Source: Diprion similis (Eukaryota; Arthropoda; Insecta; Hymenoptera; Diprionidae). From it: DNA of 64,000 bases. This document shows, one piece after another, positions 28,280 through 39,504 of this stretch. The stretch is taken from NCBI RefSeq assembly GCF_021155765.1, contig NC_060112.1, positions 14,322,001-14,386,000 of the forward strand. The letters are read 5' to 3'. The translations under genes were made by a program, and so were the position numbers. Under the pieces are notes generated by a model. The model ran no database searches. It was given only the letters and a program-made list of their open reading frames with translations, and was not told where the DNA came from. The number at the start of each line of letters is the position of its first letter. Within the stretch, counting starts at the first letter, position 1.

Positions 28280-31219
28280 ATGAGAGCGGTTTTAATTTGT
28301 GCTTTCGCACTCCTAGCTCTGGCCTGTGTACAAACCGGTAAATAATCTTATAAATAATATTGCTAATAGCAGAATATGGACGTCGACGGTGAACTTATGC
28401 CAAGGAAAACAGTTTTTAAATATTGTCTCCATCGATAAGACTCGACTTTCACAAGTTATGAAAAGTGCCATGGAAATATTTTTTGTCATGGTTTGCGCAA
28501 GATTCAATTCTACGCACGGTTATTAGTATGAAATACGTGATCGAATATCATTGCACTTGTTGTACTTCCAAATTGAGGTTTTTTTTTCGTTAGGAGCGCA
28601 TGTTTGCATAGCTTATGAATAATAATATATTTTTTTGTCCAAGGTTTTTCTGAAGTAGTCAACGGGCTTCCCATAGCCTACAACAAGCATCGGCCTGAAC
28701 GAGGTAAGAAATTTCACCAATTTTCAAAGGCTGCTTACTACAAGTAAAGGAATAATACGAATAGTATCAAGATAGTTGTACTACAATTATTACGATTTTT
28801 TGCAGAATGGGATATTTTTGGGATTGGGCGAAAGATTTGCGCGCCCGGGTCGTTGAGGCGGCTGGACTGCAACACCTGTCGCTGCAACGACCGTGGCACT
28901 GACTGGGAATGTACGCTGAAGGGGTGTCCCAAACACTACCCCCAACATCGGCCTAAACAGGGTAAGGAACTTCGCCAATTTCCAAAGGCTGCATAGGAAT
29001 AGTGTCAAGATAATTATACTACATTTATTACAGCTATGTGTTAGTTATAAATACTAGTATATGTAATAATGTTTATACTTTAGAAAATGTTTGCAAATTC
29101 ACTACAGATTTCCTACGCAGAAGTGCAACACTAGAGTACAATTTCTTTACGGAAAAGTGGAATTGCTATACATTCCGTGTGAATTCGACAGTTTACTCAC
29201 AATTTTATAAAACTTTGTTGTAAAAATACGGATCTGATTGTGAGTAATTCGGGTATCCGAATTTCCGGATAGCTTGGATAGCACGTGTCAACACTATTGA
29301 ACATACATTTATTGATTACACGGAACATGCCATACCATTGGAATCTGACCACGACGCTTTCCTGTAAGCACATTGTTGGTCGTTACAAAAACAAAAACAC
29401 GATTTGAACTTTCGAAAAATGGCCGCTCTCGTAATTTTACAGTCTGCCGTCTGCAAAATTACTCTTGACCGCGATCAATTTTGACACAATTTGAAAGGCA
29501 AATTCTTTATGAAAAGACAAATATTTTGAGACTGAAGCAAAGATGAGTGTCCGTCTAAGTTGGGAGGTACGACAGAATCAATTGAAAATAATATGATTTA
29601 CAAGCATGCCGTAAACTCACAGCGCTTGTGATTTTTTCTCTTTTGCTGACTCGTATTTGTCTTTTCAACTTTTAGTTACGTACACAATAATTTTTGCTCT
29701 ATTTCCAAAGTGTATTCGTTACGAAAAGTGCCAAGTAAATACCCCAACGCCTGCCTGCATAACTTTTCGGTGACGATAAATTTCTCTGTTCTTAATTTTT
29801 TTGCAGAATTGGACGTTGTCACGGAAATGCCAAGGATTTGCGAGCCCGGATCGACGAAAGCCATGGACTGCAACACCTGTTTTTGCACCGCAGATGGCAC
29901 TGCATGGGGTTGTACGCTGAAGGGGTGTCTCGGAGACGAAACCTTGTACCGACCTAAGCGAGGTAAGGAACTTCGCCAATTTTCAAAGGCTGCATAGGAA
30001 TAGTGTCAAGATAATTATACTATATTCATTACAGCTATGTGCTAGTTATAAATACTAGTATATGTAATAATGTTTACACTTTTGAAAATGTTTGCGAATT
30101 CACCACAGATTCTCTACGCAGAACCGAAACACTAGAGTACAATTTCTTTACGAAAAAGTGCAATTGCTATACCTACATTCCGTGTGAATTCGACAGTTAA
30201 CTCACAATCTTATAAAACTTGGTTGTAAAAATACGGATCTGATCGTTAGTAATTCGGGTATCCGAATTGCCGGATAGCTTGGATAGCACGTGTCAATACT
30301 ATTGAACATACATTTATTCATTACACGGGACATTCCATACCATTGGAACCTGACCACGACGCTTTCCTGTTAGCATATTGCTGGGCGTTACAAAAAAAAA
30401 AAAAAAAAAAAAAACACGATTTGAATTTTCGAAAAATGGCCGCTCCCGTAATTTTACAGTCTGCCGTCTGCAAAATTACTCTTGACTGCGATCAATTTTG
30501 ACACAATTTGAAAGGCAAATTCTTTATGAAAAATTAAATATTGTGGGACTGAAGCAAAGATGAGCGTTCGTCTAAGTTGGGAGGTACGACAGAATCAATT
30601 GAAAATAACATGATTTGCAAGCATGCCGTAAAATCATAGCGCTCGTGATTTTTTAGATTTTTTCTCTGTTGCTGACTTGTATTTGTCTTTTCAACTTTTA
30701 GTTACGTACACAATAGTTTTCGTTCTATTTCCAAAGTGAATTCGTTACGAAAAGTGCCAAGTAAATACCCCAACGCCTGCCTGCATAACTTTTCGGTGAC
30801 GATAAATTTTTCTGTTCTTAATTTTTTTGCAGAATTGGACGTTGTCAGGGAAATGCCAAGGATTTGCGAGCCCGGATCGACGAAAGCCATGGACTGCAAC
30901 ACCTGTTTTTGCACCGCAGATGGCACTGCATGGGGCTGTACGCTGAAGGGGTGTCTCGGAGACGAAACTTTGTACCGACCTACGCGACGTAAGGAACCTT
31001 GCCAATTTTTAAAGGCTGCAGAATTGTCATGAAAACAGTTTATATATCATTCGGGCATCCACATTCTTAAGTTTAAAATATTCAATTCCCGCCCGCAGAA
31101 GCAACGTCTGCAATGGCAGTATGAGAACAACCGGCTGCCTGAAGTGTTACTGCGACGAAGATGCAGCATTCGAGACCTGCTTCGGCATAGCAGGTTGTGG
31201 AGACACCACTGAATTCTAG
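28280..31219 (+). CDS. Gene A: secreted pacifastin-type serine protease inhibitor, multi-domain
   Basis: Exons: 28280-28337 (signal peptide MRAVLICAFALLALACVQTG), 28644-28703, 28806-28961, 29807-29962, 30833-30988, 31099-31219; all internal junctions are phase 1. Exons 3, 4 and 5 each hold one complete six-Cys pacifastin domain (C-x9-C-x2-C-x-C-x8-C-x4-C). In this fold the residues after Cys5-Thr form the reactive bond; all three read CTLKGC, so P1 is Leu, suggesting chymotrypsin-like targets. Junctions carry R-P-K-R or R-P-E-R, possible convertase sites. Domains 2 and 3 are nearly identical through a 1 kb tandem duplication. Exon 6 encodes a fourth, diverged six-Cys domain (CNGSMRTTG-C-LK-C-Y-C, then CFGIAGC, stop 31217-31219), but only in phase 2. 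Spliced normally from exon 5 it gives a stop at 31122-31124. Confidence 0.85.
28962..30988 (+). repeat. Recent tandem duplication of intron plus pacifastin exon
   Basis: Copy 1 (28962-29962) and copy 2 (29963-30988) are near-identical across intron and exon. The length difference of about 25 bp is largely an expanded A tract (30392-30414, 23 A) where copy 1 has CAAAAACAAAAACACG. The encoded domains differ at a handful of residues (Thr/Arg before the domain, and KRG versus TRR at the end). The intron before exon 3 (28704-28805) holds a shorter, older match to the same sequence. Confidence 0.95.
30392..30414. repeat. Poly-A tract (23 bp)
   Basis: Uninterrupted A23 within the second copy of the gene A tandem duplication. 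It accounts for most of the size difference between the copies. Confidence 0.95.
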
Positions 31220-32727
31220 TAGCTGATAAAAACTAACACCGACAGACGGAAAATCTAGGATGTAAGCATCTGGCAATTATAAGTGTACCATTATCCTTTA
31301 CGACATGCTGTGTCATGTCGGACAATTTTCACAGCTCACAAAAGATGATATAATTGTTTCACCATTTTCATAATACACTATGTCTCGATCCGCATGTTCA
31401 ACCATGGCAAATGCACGATGAGTATGAATTAGTAAAGAGTTACCAAGCCAATTCCATTAATGTTAAAATATTATTAAGTGTGTACGATTGTTTGTAACAA
31501 GAAACGAATACACCGCAGTTACAGAAATCTTGGCTCACCTGTTAAATCCCTTCCACGAATGATTTATGTTAAAATACTGGTAAAAATTCACTTCGTTCAT
31601 TCTCGAGTTTTGACCATTATATGAGCTGGTGGTTTTTCTCCAATACACCGTGCGAATATTCAATACTATTCTTAACCTGGCCTTAGCACTGACTAGTCGT
31701 ATATTTTAATCCTCAGGTTGACGATGTTTTTCCCCACGGACTGGCTCTCATTCCAAAGCTAGTTCTCTATGTAGCGTCATTACCTAATCTACCGCATTCG
31801 AAGTCACGCTACCTCGCGTTTATATACAGTTCTGTAAGTGTACGTTGAACACAGTGTTCATCTGCATTGTCGATCAAACGACAAAATAAATGCCTGCGAA
31901 AACCACACGAAGCGTTTCGTACTTGAGTGACGAGTTTTCTTTTGTCATAACATTGCAATAAACATGTTATTCCTACTGTTGTAAAGTGTAAATTTACAAA
32001 ACCGTCCTACTCTTCAAGAATAAACTGTCCGTTGTGAAGTTAAAACTGTTACTCTGGGATAGACAAAACCTTTCTGAACTTTGATAGCCTACTGAACGAT
32101 GTTGTATTATAATAGTAGTGTGCGGGCAAGAGTTTTAGAAAAATGCATAAGTATACACGTTGTTTTGCGAACACGATACGCTTCCTATACATCAGATTTA
32201 CCTATATCAAAACACACTACGCACATTCATCACGCAGATGTACATATGGATTGAATAAATGTGAGATTGTGACACATATTCGTACATTTGCACAATTCTT
32301 TACTGCAATTTTGAAAAGATATTCCCATCTGGCTTACAGAGTTCGCGTCTTACAATCAGCTGTCAAGTCAGATGTTTTCAGAGACGGTTACCTATCAGCT
32401 GGTGCTGTGAAGCATTAACAGAGATCACAATCATGTTGTTATTACGCTTGCCGCTTGGATATAATTAGTGATTTTACGGAAGCGACGCCAGCATTATGGA
32501 ACATGGCTGAAGGCCGGAAAGTGATTATTATACGTGGGCGATTCTCTGTAAAGACGTTCTTCGCCCATACATAGCTGTCCGGTCATGTTAATATTCTTCC
32601 TTTAAAAGAAAAAATTATTAAACAATACAAAAATAACAGCTTAATGATAAGTATTAACAAGCCCGTTGAATTTATAGCTACTTTTCCCAATATTATCATT
32701 TTTCTGGAAAATGGTTGCGCAGAGGAC
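31220..32727. other. Gene A 3' flank, no gene recognised
   Basis: Candidate AATAAA polyadenylation signals for gene A lie near 31.88 and 31.96 kb. Otherwise AT-rich with no coding signal. Confidence 0.45.
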
Positions 32728-33339
32728 TGTTGCAAATACATCAAAACCACATAATACACAGTTATAATCGTTTATTGTTATCTGCCATGTAGGATCGACA
32801 TTTCTATAATTATAATGCATCAGTTCTGAACAAAGATAAACTAAAAATTAAAACTTCAGGATTGTTGAGACCGTACCCATCTTCACCTTTCCCGTGTCCG
32901 CGCGTACTTTCTAGCCCATCTGATACCCGAAATCTCTACCGCTCGTACTGCTACCAACAAGCCGCGATAAGTTTAGACGCGATCGCGGGGCTACGCGATT
33001 GGGTAGATCGTCGTTAACCGCAAAGATGGCGCTGATCGTTGGAAGAATAAATAACTGACTGGGAATCGACGCTTGGTCTGTCAGTCTGATTCGAGTCTCC
33101 GGCCATTCCAGTCGCGCTCGGAACTCTCTTGTTCCCTTCCTCTCCTCTCCAATTCAAACAGTAGGTTCTCGCCAGCCGATCGAACCTTGCTGAATCTCAC
33201 GGCAGCTCTCCACTTGCGAGACACAACCATTGATCGTACACTAACACCTCATATACTCTTGACACAACTTTACTACTGTAATAATAAAGGGTTTTTATGC
33301 CTCAGCGGCTTTTCTCCTATGAGCCAATAAATTGCAACA
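32728..33339. mobile_element. Possible solo LTR (low confidence)
   Basis: A GC-richer block begins TGTTGCAA, directly after a purine-rich AGAGGAC, and ends TTGCAACA, giving the TG...CA inverted termini of an LTR. An AATAAA lies near the right end (about 33.28 kb). No matching target-site duplication is seen, no second LTR or reverse transcriptase frame is present, and the size (612 bp) rests only on these termini. It could instead be an unrelated promoter-like island. Confidence 0.3.
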
Positions 33340-33566
33340 ATTTCTCCTGGCTCAATTGAGTATTTAGACAAATTTAATTTGTTCCATATTTCATCCTTCA
33401 ATCCTTATTTCTTTTCATATAAAATCACGGAAGACTTCCATGTTGGAAAGTTTTCCGACACTACAAGGATCGTTTTGCATTTTAGGAGGCACGTCTATGT
33501 AATCACAAGTAGCCTGTAATAAATTATTATGACTTTTAGGGTATTAATAACTTGAGTAAGTTCAAA

Positions 33567-34200
33567 AGAGAGACTGTTGTCAAATCTACACAGTCCTCTG
33601 GAATTAAAGACAGTCTCCTGCCACATTAAAAAGCTCAGGGGACTGTTGCAAGGGGACCGTTTATTTTGATTAAATCGTGAAATATCAAGCAAACAATCGT
33701 AATATATTTGATTTTACGAGTTCTCGATAAATATGAACATAAATCATTATAAAATTACATAAATTATATCCAATTTCAGAAATAAACTGTAGATATAATA
33801 ATTACCAGGGGACTGTGTGTCGTAGCAGTCTCGACACGTGTTCCCGCCACAAGCGATGCACTAACATTACATAAAATGGCGGCTCAACGCCGCTTTCGCT
33901 GACATGAACTTAGGACTATAGTTACGTTCCTGTATACGCAGAACAACATAAACAGCACAGTGGAAAATTATATCTTTGGTATTGAATGTTTGGCAGGGGA
34001 CTGTTAAAAAGTCCGGATAAGATTCGATAAAATGAATGAAATGAAATACATCGATTTTAAGTGTTATTTATTTCGAAAGAAAATTCGTTGATTAATCCTG
34101 TTTTGAAACATTGCGTCCAAAATTCTATATTATAAATAAATATCTTGAAATAAAATCTCAGTATTAGTTTTCGAAATGGGACAGCATAGGAGACTGTTTT
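33567..34200. repeat. Cluster of an iterated AGGGGACTGT-type motif in both orientations
   Basis: Forward copies occur at about 33567-33579 (GAGAGACTGTTG), 33636-33650 (CAGGGGACTGTTGCA), 33651-33662 (AGGGGACCGTTT), 33806-33819 (CCAGGGGACTGTGTG), 33993-34006 (GCAGGGGACTGTTA) and 34187-34200 (TAGGAGACTGTTTT). Inverted copies are at about 33590-33601 (ACAGTCCTCTGG), 33610-33620 (ACAGTCTCCTG) and 33825-33832. Another forward copy, at 32721, abuts the possible LTR. Spacing is irregular, so this is not a simple satellite. Function unknown. Confidence 0.6.
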
Positions 34201-36474
34201 TATGCTAGTTAAGGGATTTTTTAATATAAAAGTATAATTGATACCGTTGTCACTACAACTGCACTAAACAGGAATATTCTTATGCTTGCGTTTTGAGATA
34301 TTTCAATTTATGATTCATCAATACTTTTTGGAAAGTGGTTTGGATAGCCATTTACGTGTTTACAGAGAATCACACATGTAATAATATACGTAATAATGGC
34401 GCAGGCGTGAGTAAACTTCTTCACAGCACATCGAGATCCTTCTTTGTATAATTGTTTTTGCGAAATTATAACCGACATTGGTTTCCAAAAGGCAACCTCA
34501 AACAATTTAACAAAAATCGATGTAAGTATGATCCCCCCTAAAAGTATCTTGATCTGGTGTAAAAGCCTTTCGCGAAGTACATTAAAAATGTGGTCATTAC
34601 GCACAAAAACAGCTTTCCTGATCAGAAATGTATGCACAGCATACAAAAATATTCTCATCCTTTATTAAAAAACATTCAAATCACATACTAGCCAAATACA
34701 TGTCTGTTAATTCACGATAAAAGCACGGTTTGCCGTCATTGCGAATCATGTATTTGTGTAGATATGTGTACGTGAGTATGTGATTTAAATCTTCTTTGAT
34801 AATGGATAAGGACATTTATTTGTGTACAGTGCTCTCGTGAAATAAGTTTTGTGCCTAAAGTGATTGTCTCTGCGCCTTTGGCGATCTGTATGTTTAAAGA
34901 CGCAGTGCATAGTTAAAATATATTTGTTTTCACTATCTGGCTTGCTGGGCTTTTCCCTCTATTCCGTGAGGTTTCTTAAGCCCGAGCAAGTTAAAGTTCA
35001 CTAAACAACCCGCAAAATGACTGTGTTCTTATTTGAATCCCTGTCCACTCGACCCTTCTTGAATTTTCAACCGTTGAGGTATAATTCAATAAAACAGTGA
35101 TTAAATGCATACATTTTTGTTCAAAGAAAATATTTCTGTGGGTAATGATGACATTTAATTTACTTGGCAAAAGCTTTTTACACCAGCAGCGCTTTTTGAG
35201 GAAATAATATGTATAACTAGGTTCAAGTGCTAAATATGTATCTTGAGGTGTGAAGTACAAGAAAAATGTATGTTGCGTGCAATTTTCACGCATGTTTTTT
35301 CCTATGCAATGTTTTACATTTCGGCTTTATTTACGGCCCAACTATAGACAAAATCTTGAATAACTAGCCATATTCCTCTCTATTTCATCTTACTTATCTT
35401 CCCGGGTCATTTCAGGACTCTTTTCCTAAATACACTGTAGTTTTTAAACCGGTCCTCCTAGCAAGTTATTTTTCGCTACGTTCTTCAATATTTTACAGAT
35501 CAAGGTTCTTACACAATCAGTATAAACATTTCGAGTTTACTTACGCATTAGGCATGTACAGAGAATTCTATACCTGTCTTGCGTCTGTGCGGGGTCGGCG
35601 GTATCACATAAATGTTATCATTAGTATAGGCTGATTTCTCGGAAGAATTCTTATTGGAATTGTGCAAACATCATTTATTTTCAATCATGGGTTCTTTAGA
35701 AATATTATCTCCTAGCCCATTTCCGACGAAAACGGTTGTTTTATTTCGAGTCGTTCATATACTCCAACAATCACTTCAAACCAATCTATTTACAATAATA
35801 TCTATTTAGTTTATAGTAACAGCTGTTGCGGAAAATGGAAAACCTGGTGAATAATGTCGTATCGGTATTGAATGTGCTATCAAAAACCATTGTACAAGTT
35901 TCGGTTATGCAATCTTAGAATCCAGGTCAGTGAACATTTCAAGATGCATCCGTACACAATTCACAAGAACATCTCGTGAATTATGCGGTAACATGCGTAA
36001 TAAAGAGGAAAACCAAGTGTAAAAGTAATTTACAAATCATATTCGTTACATAAGCATTTTTTATACCAACGTTGACAATCAATATCTAGTAGAGCTGATG
36101 GTAATATTTATTAATTGAAACAAAATGATAATACACAAGATTGTTGATAAAATTTGAAGACAGGTCAAAATTTGACTTTAACTGCCTTCAGATATGAAAT
36201 CTTACGTAGTTCGTTATCTTCTGATTTTTTCCGTTTATGGCTATGTACACTTCTTAGAAATTTTGTCCCCGTGTTGTTTGAGATACTCTAATTCGTTTCT
36301 CTTTATCGGTACTGTTATAGAAATCCTCATTAGGAAATAGATTAACGCGGTTCATTTAGTGCAAAGTTCATTAGAAAGATTCTAAATTTTTCACGCCTAC
36401 CTCATGTTGTTTTTCGTGACTTTGAACTCGGAATTTGACTCGGTGCTTACGTCACAACAACTGAAGAATGGTGG
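34201..36474. other. Intergenic between genes A and B
   Basis: A 116-codon minus-strand frame at 34308-34658 has hydrophobic stretches but no domain I recognise and no splice context. At about 35138-35200 lies a 63 bp block (GTGGGTAATGATGACATTTA onward) that recurs at 41162-41225 downstream of gene C. Nothing else is supportable. Confidence 0.4.
35138..35200 (+). repeat. Dispersed repeat shared with 41162-41225
   Basis: Both copies read GTGGGTAATGA..ACATTTAATTTACTTGGC.AAAG.TTTTT.CACCAG.AG with only scattered differences, in the same orientation 6 kb apart. The copy at 41.16 kb marks the point where the 3' flank of gene C stops matching that of gene G. Confidence 0.8.
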
Positions 36475-36481
36475 TATTTAA
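36475..36481 (+). promoter_or_regulatory. Gene B TATA box
   Basis: A TATTTAA element lies about 95 bp before the gene B ATG. A TTTTCAGGTCACTT stretch about 35 bp downstream could hold the start site. Confidence 0.55.
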
Positions 36482-36571
36482 GGCTGGACCGTGGCCAGAC
36501 TGCAGCAGGCTTTTCAGGTCACTTGAACCGCGTAGAACTTGTTCTTTTGGTAATTCAGAGTTGCATCCAAT

Positions 36572-37890
36572 ATGAAGGTTGTCGTGGTGCTATCCGTGGC
36601 TGTGATACTTCTCGTAGCCGCACTAAATGGTAAATAAACAACTCGAAATGTGCTTTTTTTCCGTAGGAAAAACAAAATCCACGGTTTATTCTCGTGGAAC
36701 GAAATATTATTCATAAATATAATCACGCCGAAATACTGTTTCACAAACAAATTTATAATATTAAGAATATTAATAATATTGAACATGTTCATCGTTTTTA
36801 TATACTGTCCAAATAAATCCACAAAAATTCGAACTATAGGTGAAGCTGACGCCCAACCTTACCCACACCAGGGGAGACCAAGGAGTTTGAGCGAGGAAAA
36901 AGTGTGTGAACCAGGGTCCTCGAGGTTTGATGGCTGCAATAGCTGCACCTGTACCCTGGATGGACTTAACTGGGGCTGCACTCGGAAACTGTGTGAACAA
37001 GCCGAAATTGCAGTTGACCTTAGCACGCTACCTGTTCAGCATGATTCAGAAAAGGAGTCCCTGCGATCACGTAAGGAATTTCTTTGTTAAAGCTCGTCCC
37101 CCGTTTGATATGTGAGACATTCATGGCAAAGCGTGTCGTGTGATCCTCAATCATGTTCTATTGGAGATTCGATTCACGAGTGATTGAGTTAGATTTTGAT
37201 CGGCTATTTCATTCTTAAGCCATGGGCAACTCATTATCTGCGTGTGAATTGACATTTGAATATTGTTTCTTGTTTCAACTGTTATCAGAACATCTCACCA
37301 ACGCGGCTCCGAAAGTAAAATCCACTCATGGGCGTTATTTGATCTGTATTAACGATGTTCGGGATGGTCACAAATAATTCCGGCGATTCACATTGTCGCA
37401 ATAGTCAAACTCAAACCCCGCATGTTGACTTTTGTCCTCATTCCACGATTCGTTATCACCATATACGCTGTCACCCGCTTTAGGACTTGGGACACTGAAT
37501 CACTTAATTTTGAAATGGTCTGCGACTTTTTCTAGACTATGTTTCAAGTCTCAACTGCCAACAAGTATTATTCGAAGCCGAACCTAATTCGTTATGCGGC
37601 GAAAATTCGCTCGAACGAAATGCGAGGGCATTTAGTAATTTTGTCGTACCGGTAATGAAATTGATACGAGATATTCGTTTGTACGCATGTATTAAAAATT
37701 ATGTACGACGTCAATACGAAATCGACTCTACGATAGTAAACCAAAATTTAAATACGTCGAAAATTCTGAATTTAAACGATTAATTTTCAACAGTGTTTCG
37801 CTGAGCTGCAACTGATCTCCGGAATTGAAAACCCTACGACGAACTCTTGCAAACCAGAAGACTTACTCTCAGCAACCGACAGGTCTATGA
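36572..37890 (+). CDS. Gene B: secreted single-domain pacifastin inhibitor
   Basis: Exon 1 (36572-36629) encodes a signal peptide (MKVVVVLSVAVILLVAALNG) with phase 1 end. Exon 2 (36840-37070) encodes a Pro/Arg-rich linker and one full domain: C-EPGSSRFDG-C-NS-C-T-C-TLDGLNWG-C-TRKL-C. The reactive site CTRKLC has Arg at P1 and Lys at P1', as in trypsin-directed locust inhibitors. The exon ends SLRSR at a GTAAGG donor in phase 1. The best downstream acceptor (CGACAG at 37877-37882) adds only Leu and then TGA at 37888-37890, for about 98 residues. If the intron were retained, a stop follows at 37088-37090. Either way one functional domain is made. The exon 3 sequence is a decayed second domain. 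Confidence 0.82.
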
Positions 37891-37990
37891 ACGGGATCCA
37901 CGAAATATGATGGCTGCAACTACTGCCACTGTCTGGTCGATGGCCTTGGATGGGCTTGCTTCACACAATCGAAGAAGATGTCATCGAGAT
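37883..37990 (+). pseudogene. Decayed second pacifastin domain of gene B
   Basis: At the DNA level it aligns with the domain in gene B exon 2, including the block GATGGCTGCAA.. and the DGLxW region. The first Cys codon TGT is now TAT, one base is missing between GAAC and GGGATCC, and the final Cys is lost behind an altered TQSKKMS stretch. In the second frame DGCNYCHCLVDGLGWAC is still readable. It is a fossil domain exon. Confidence 0.8.
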
Positions 37991-39504
37991 TAATCTATAT
38001 TAATCCGGATAAATCTATTACAATTTGCCGATTGACTATAGTAGATAAATTTGTAGATCTGTATGTAAAACTGTATTACTAATATTGTACTTGAACTTTG
38101 ATATCGATCGTGATTGGTATACTATGTTCTAAGGAAGTTGACTGCATGTTATAAAATACAAGAAACTCAACATGAATTTGTGCGAAAACTGCCAAGGAAA
38201 ATTACTTTATTATAACGACGGGAGAAGGAAGGAAAGATGTGTGACGTACATCAACCGAGAGAAGGTTGAGCGAAGACGATAGTAGTCGAAAGGGAACTAT
38301 TTAAGAAGCACACTTATTATGTAATATAATAAGAAAGTCGGGTGAGATGGTTGGAAGTCCGTAGACGCAGGCTGCTAAGAGGTTGGCAAGTAACTCCCTC
38401 ATTCTATGAGGACCAAGGGCCTCGTGGCCATTGCTCCTTGGCTTCGGTGGGGAGGGAGCCTTCCAAGGCACCCTCAAAGGTTGCGTCTTGTTGGGGGTAT
38501 TGCTTGGCGTCGCTTCTACGTACTTGGCCAGGTGTTTAGGCCAGGCCATCGAAGGAGTGTAAAATTTGCAACCCTGAGTGCGCGATTTTTGGTAGCTTCG
38601 TCAGACGTATGATCCCTTTTTTTGGGCATGATATCAACGAATATCGACTTGCGAATAAATTGATTATTTCTTTCCGTTTGATCGTGTATAATATCAATTT
38701 ATGTGATTAAAGTATCAATTATTATCATCGTCCCAATCACTAAATACCTGACAAAATTTTTTATACGCGAGAGCTATCACTTGAAAACCATCCTCCTCAC
38801 TCTAAACTACAATTAATAAAACACATATTTCAGCATTTTCCAAAGTTTAACTGTTAGCAGGTTGTAAGGGGGTGAAAAAGTTTATACCGTAAAACCAAAT
38901 TAAAAAATATCTATCGAATACTCTCCATTACAAATTACTTTTTTCGATTTGTAACTTGTAATGATTTACTTATCAATTGCACATCACGGAATAGATAGCT
39001 TCCATTTTTCTATTTCATGATTGTACGATTGGGGCTTATCTTCGAAATAAAATAAATCCGGTGAAGTATATTTAATGCTGCAAAAGTTTTCCTCGCGTCG
39101 AGCTTTTCTTGTCCTTCTTATTGATACGGGACACAATAGATTGCATAATACAAGTCATCGTTCTACGTATATACGTAGACTTTCGAAAGTATTGAAAAAA
39201 TATTTAAATCTAGTTTCATATTGACCTAATTTGTACGGACTTCACTCAATAAAAAGATGGCACGAAATTTCCTTGTACCATTATTCATTCGCCTAGCCTC
39301 TGCACCAGTTGACGTAAATCTCATAGAAATATATGAAGGCTCTCGGTAATTCGAAAATTGTTTATTTTTCTTTGCTCGTAGCCGAACAAAGGAAAACGAA
39401 TTTGCTGGGAATAAACTTTAAGTGAGCGAAATATAATTATAAGGTAGCAATGTGTAAGTTTCTAATTTGCACGCTTTCATTTCGTGCAAATCGTTATGCA
39501 TTTA
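37991..39504. other. Intergenic between gene B and the orphan 3' end
   Basis: A GC-rich block at about 38.33-38.57 kb stands out from its AT-rich surroundings. It carries open frames of 65 to 82 codons on both strands and looks like inserted mobile-element sequence, but I recognise no domain or terminal repeats. The rest shows nothing. Confidence 0.4.

Noticed and set aside
34308..34658. 116-codon minus-strand frame with hydrophobic segments
   Set aside because: It has no recognisable domain, signal or splice partner, and its length is within what chance gives in this window (other unsupported frames reach 121 codons).
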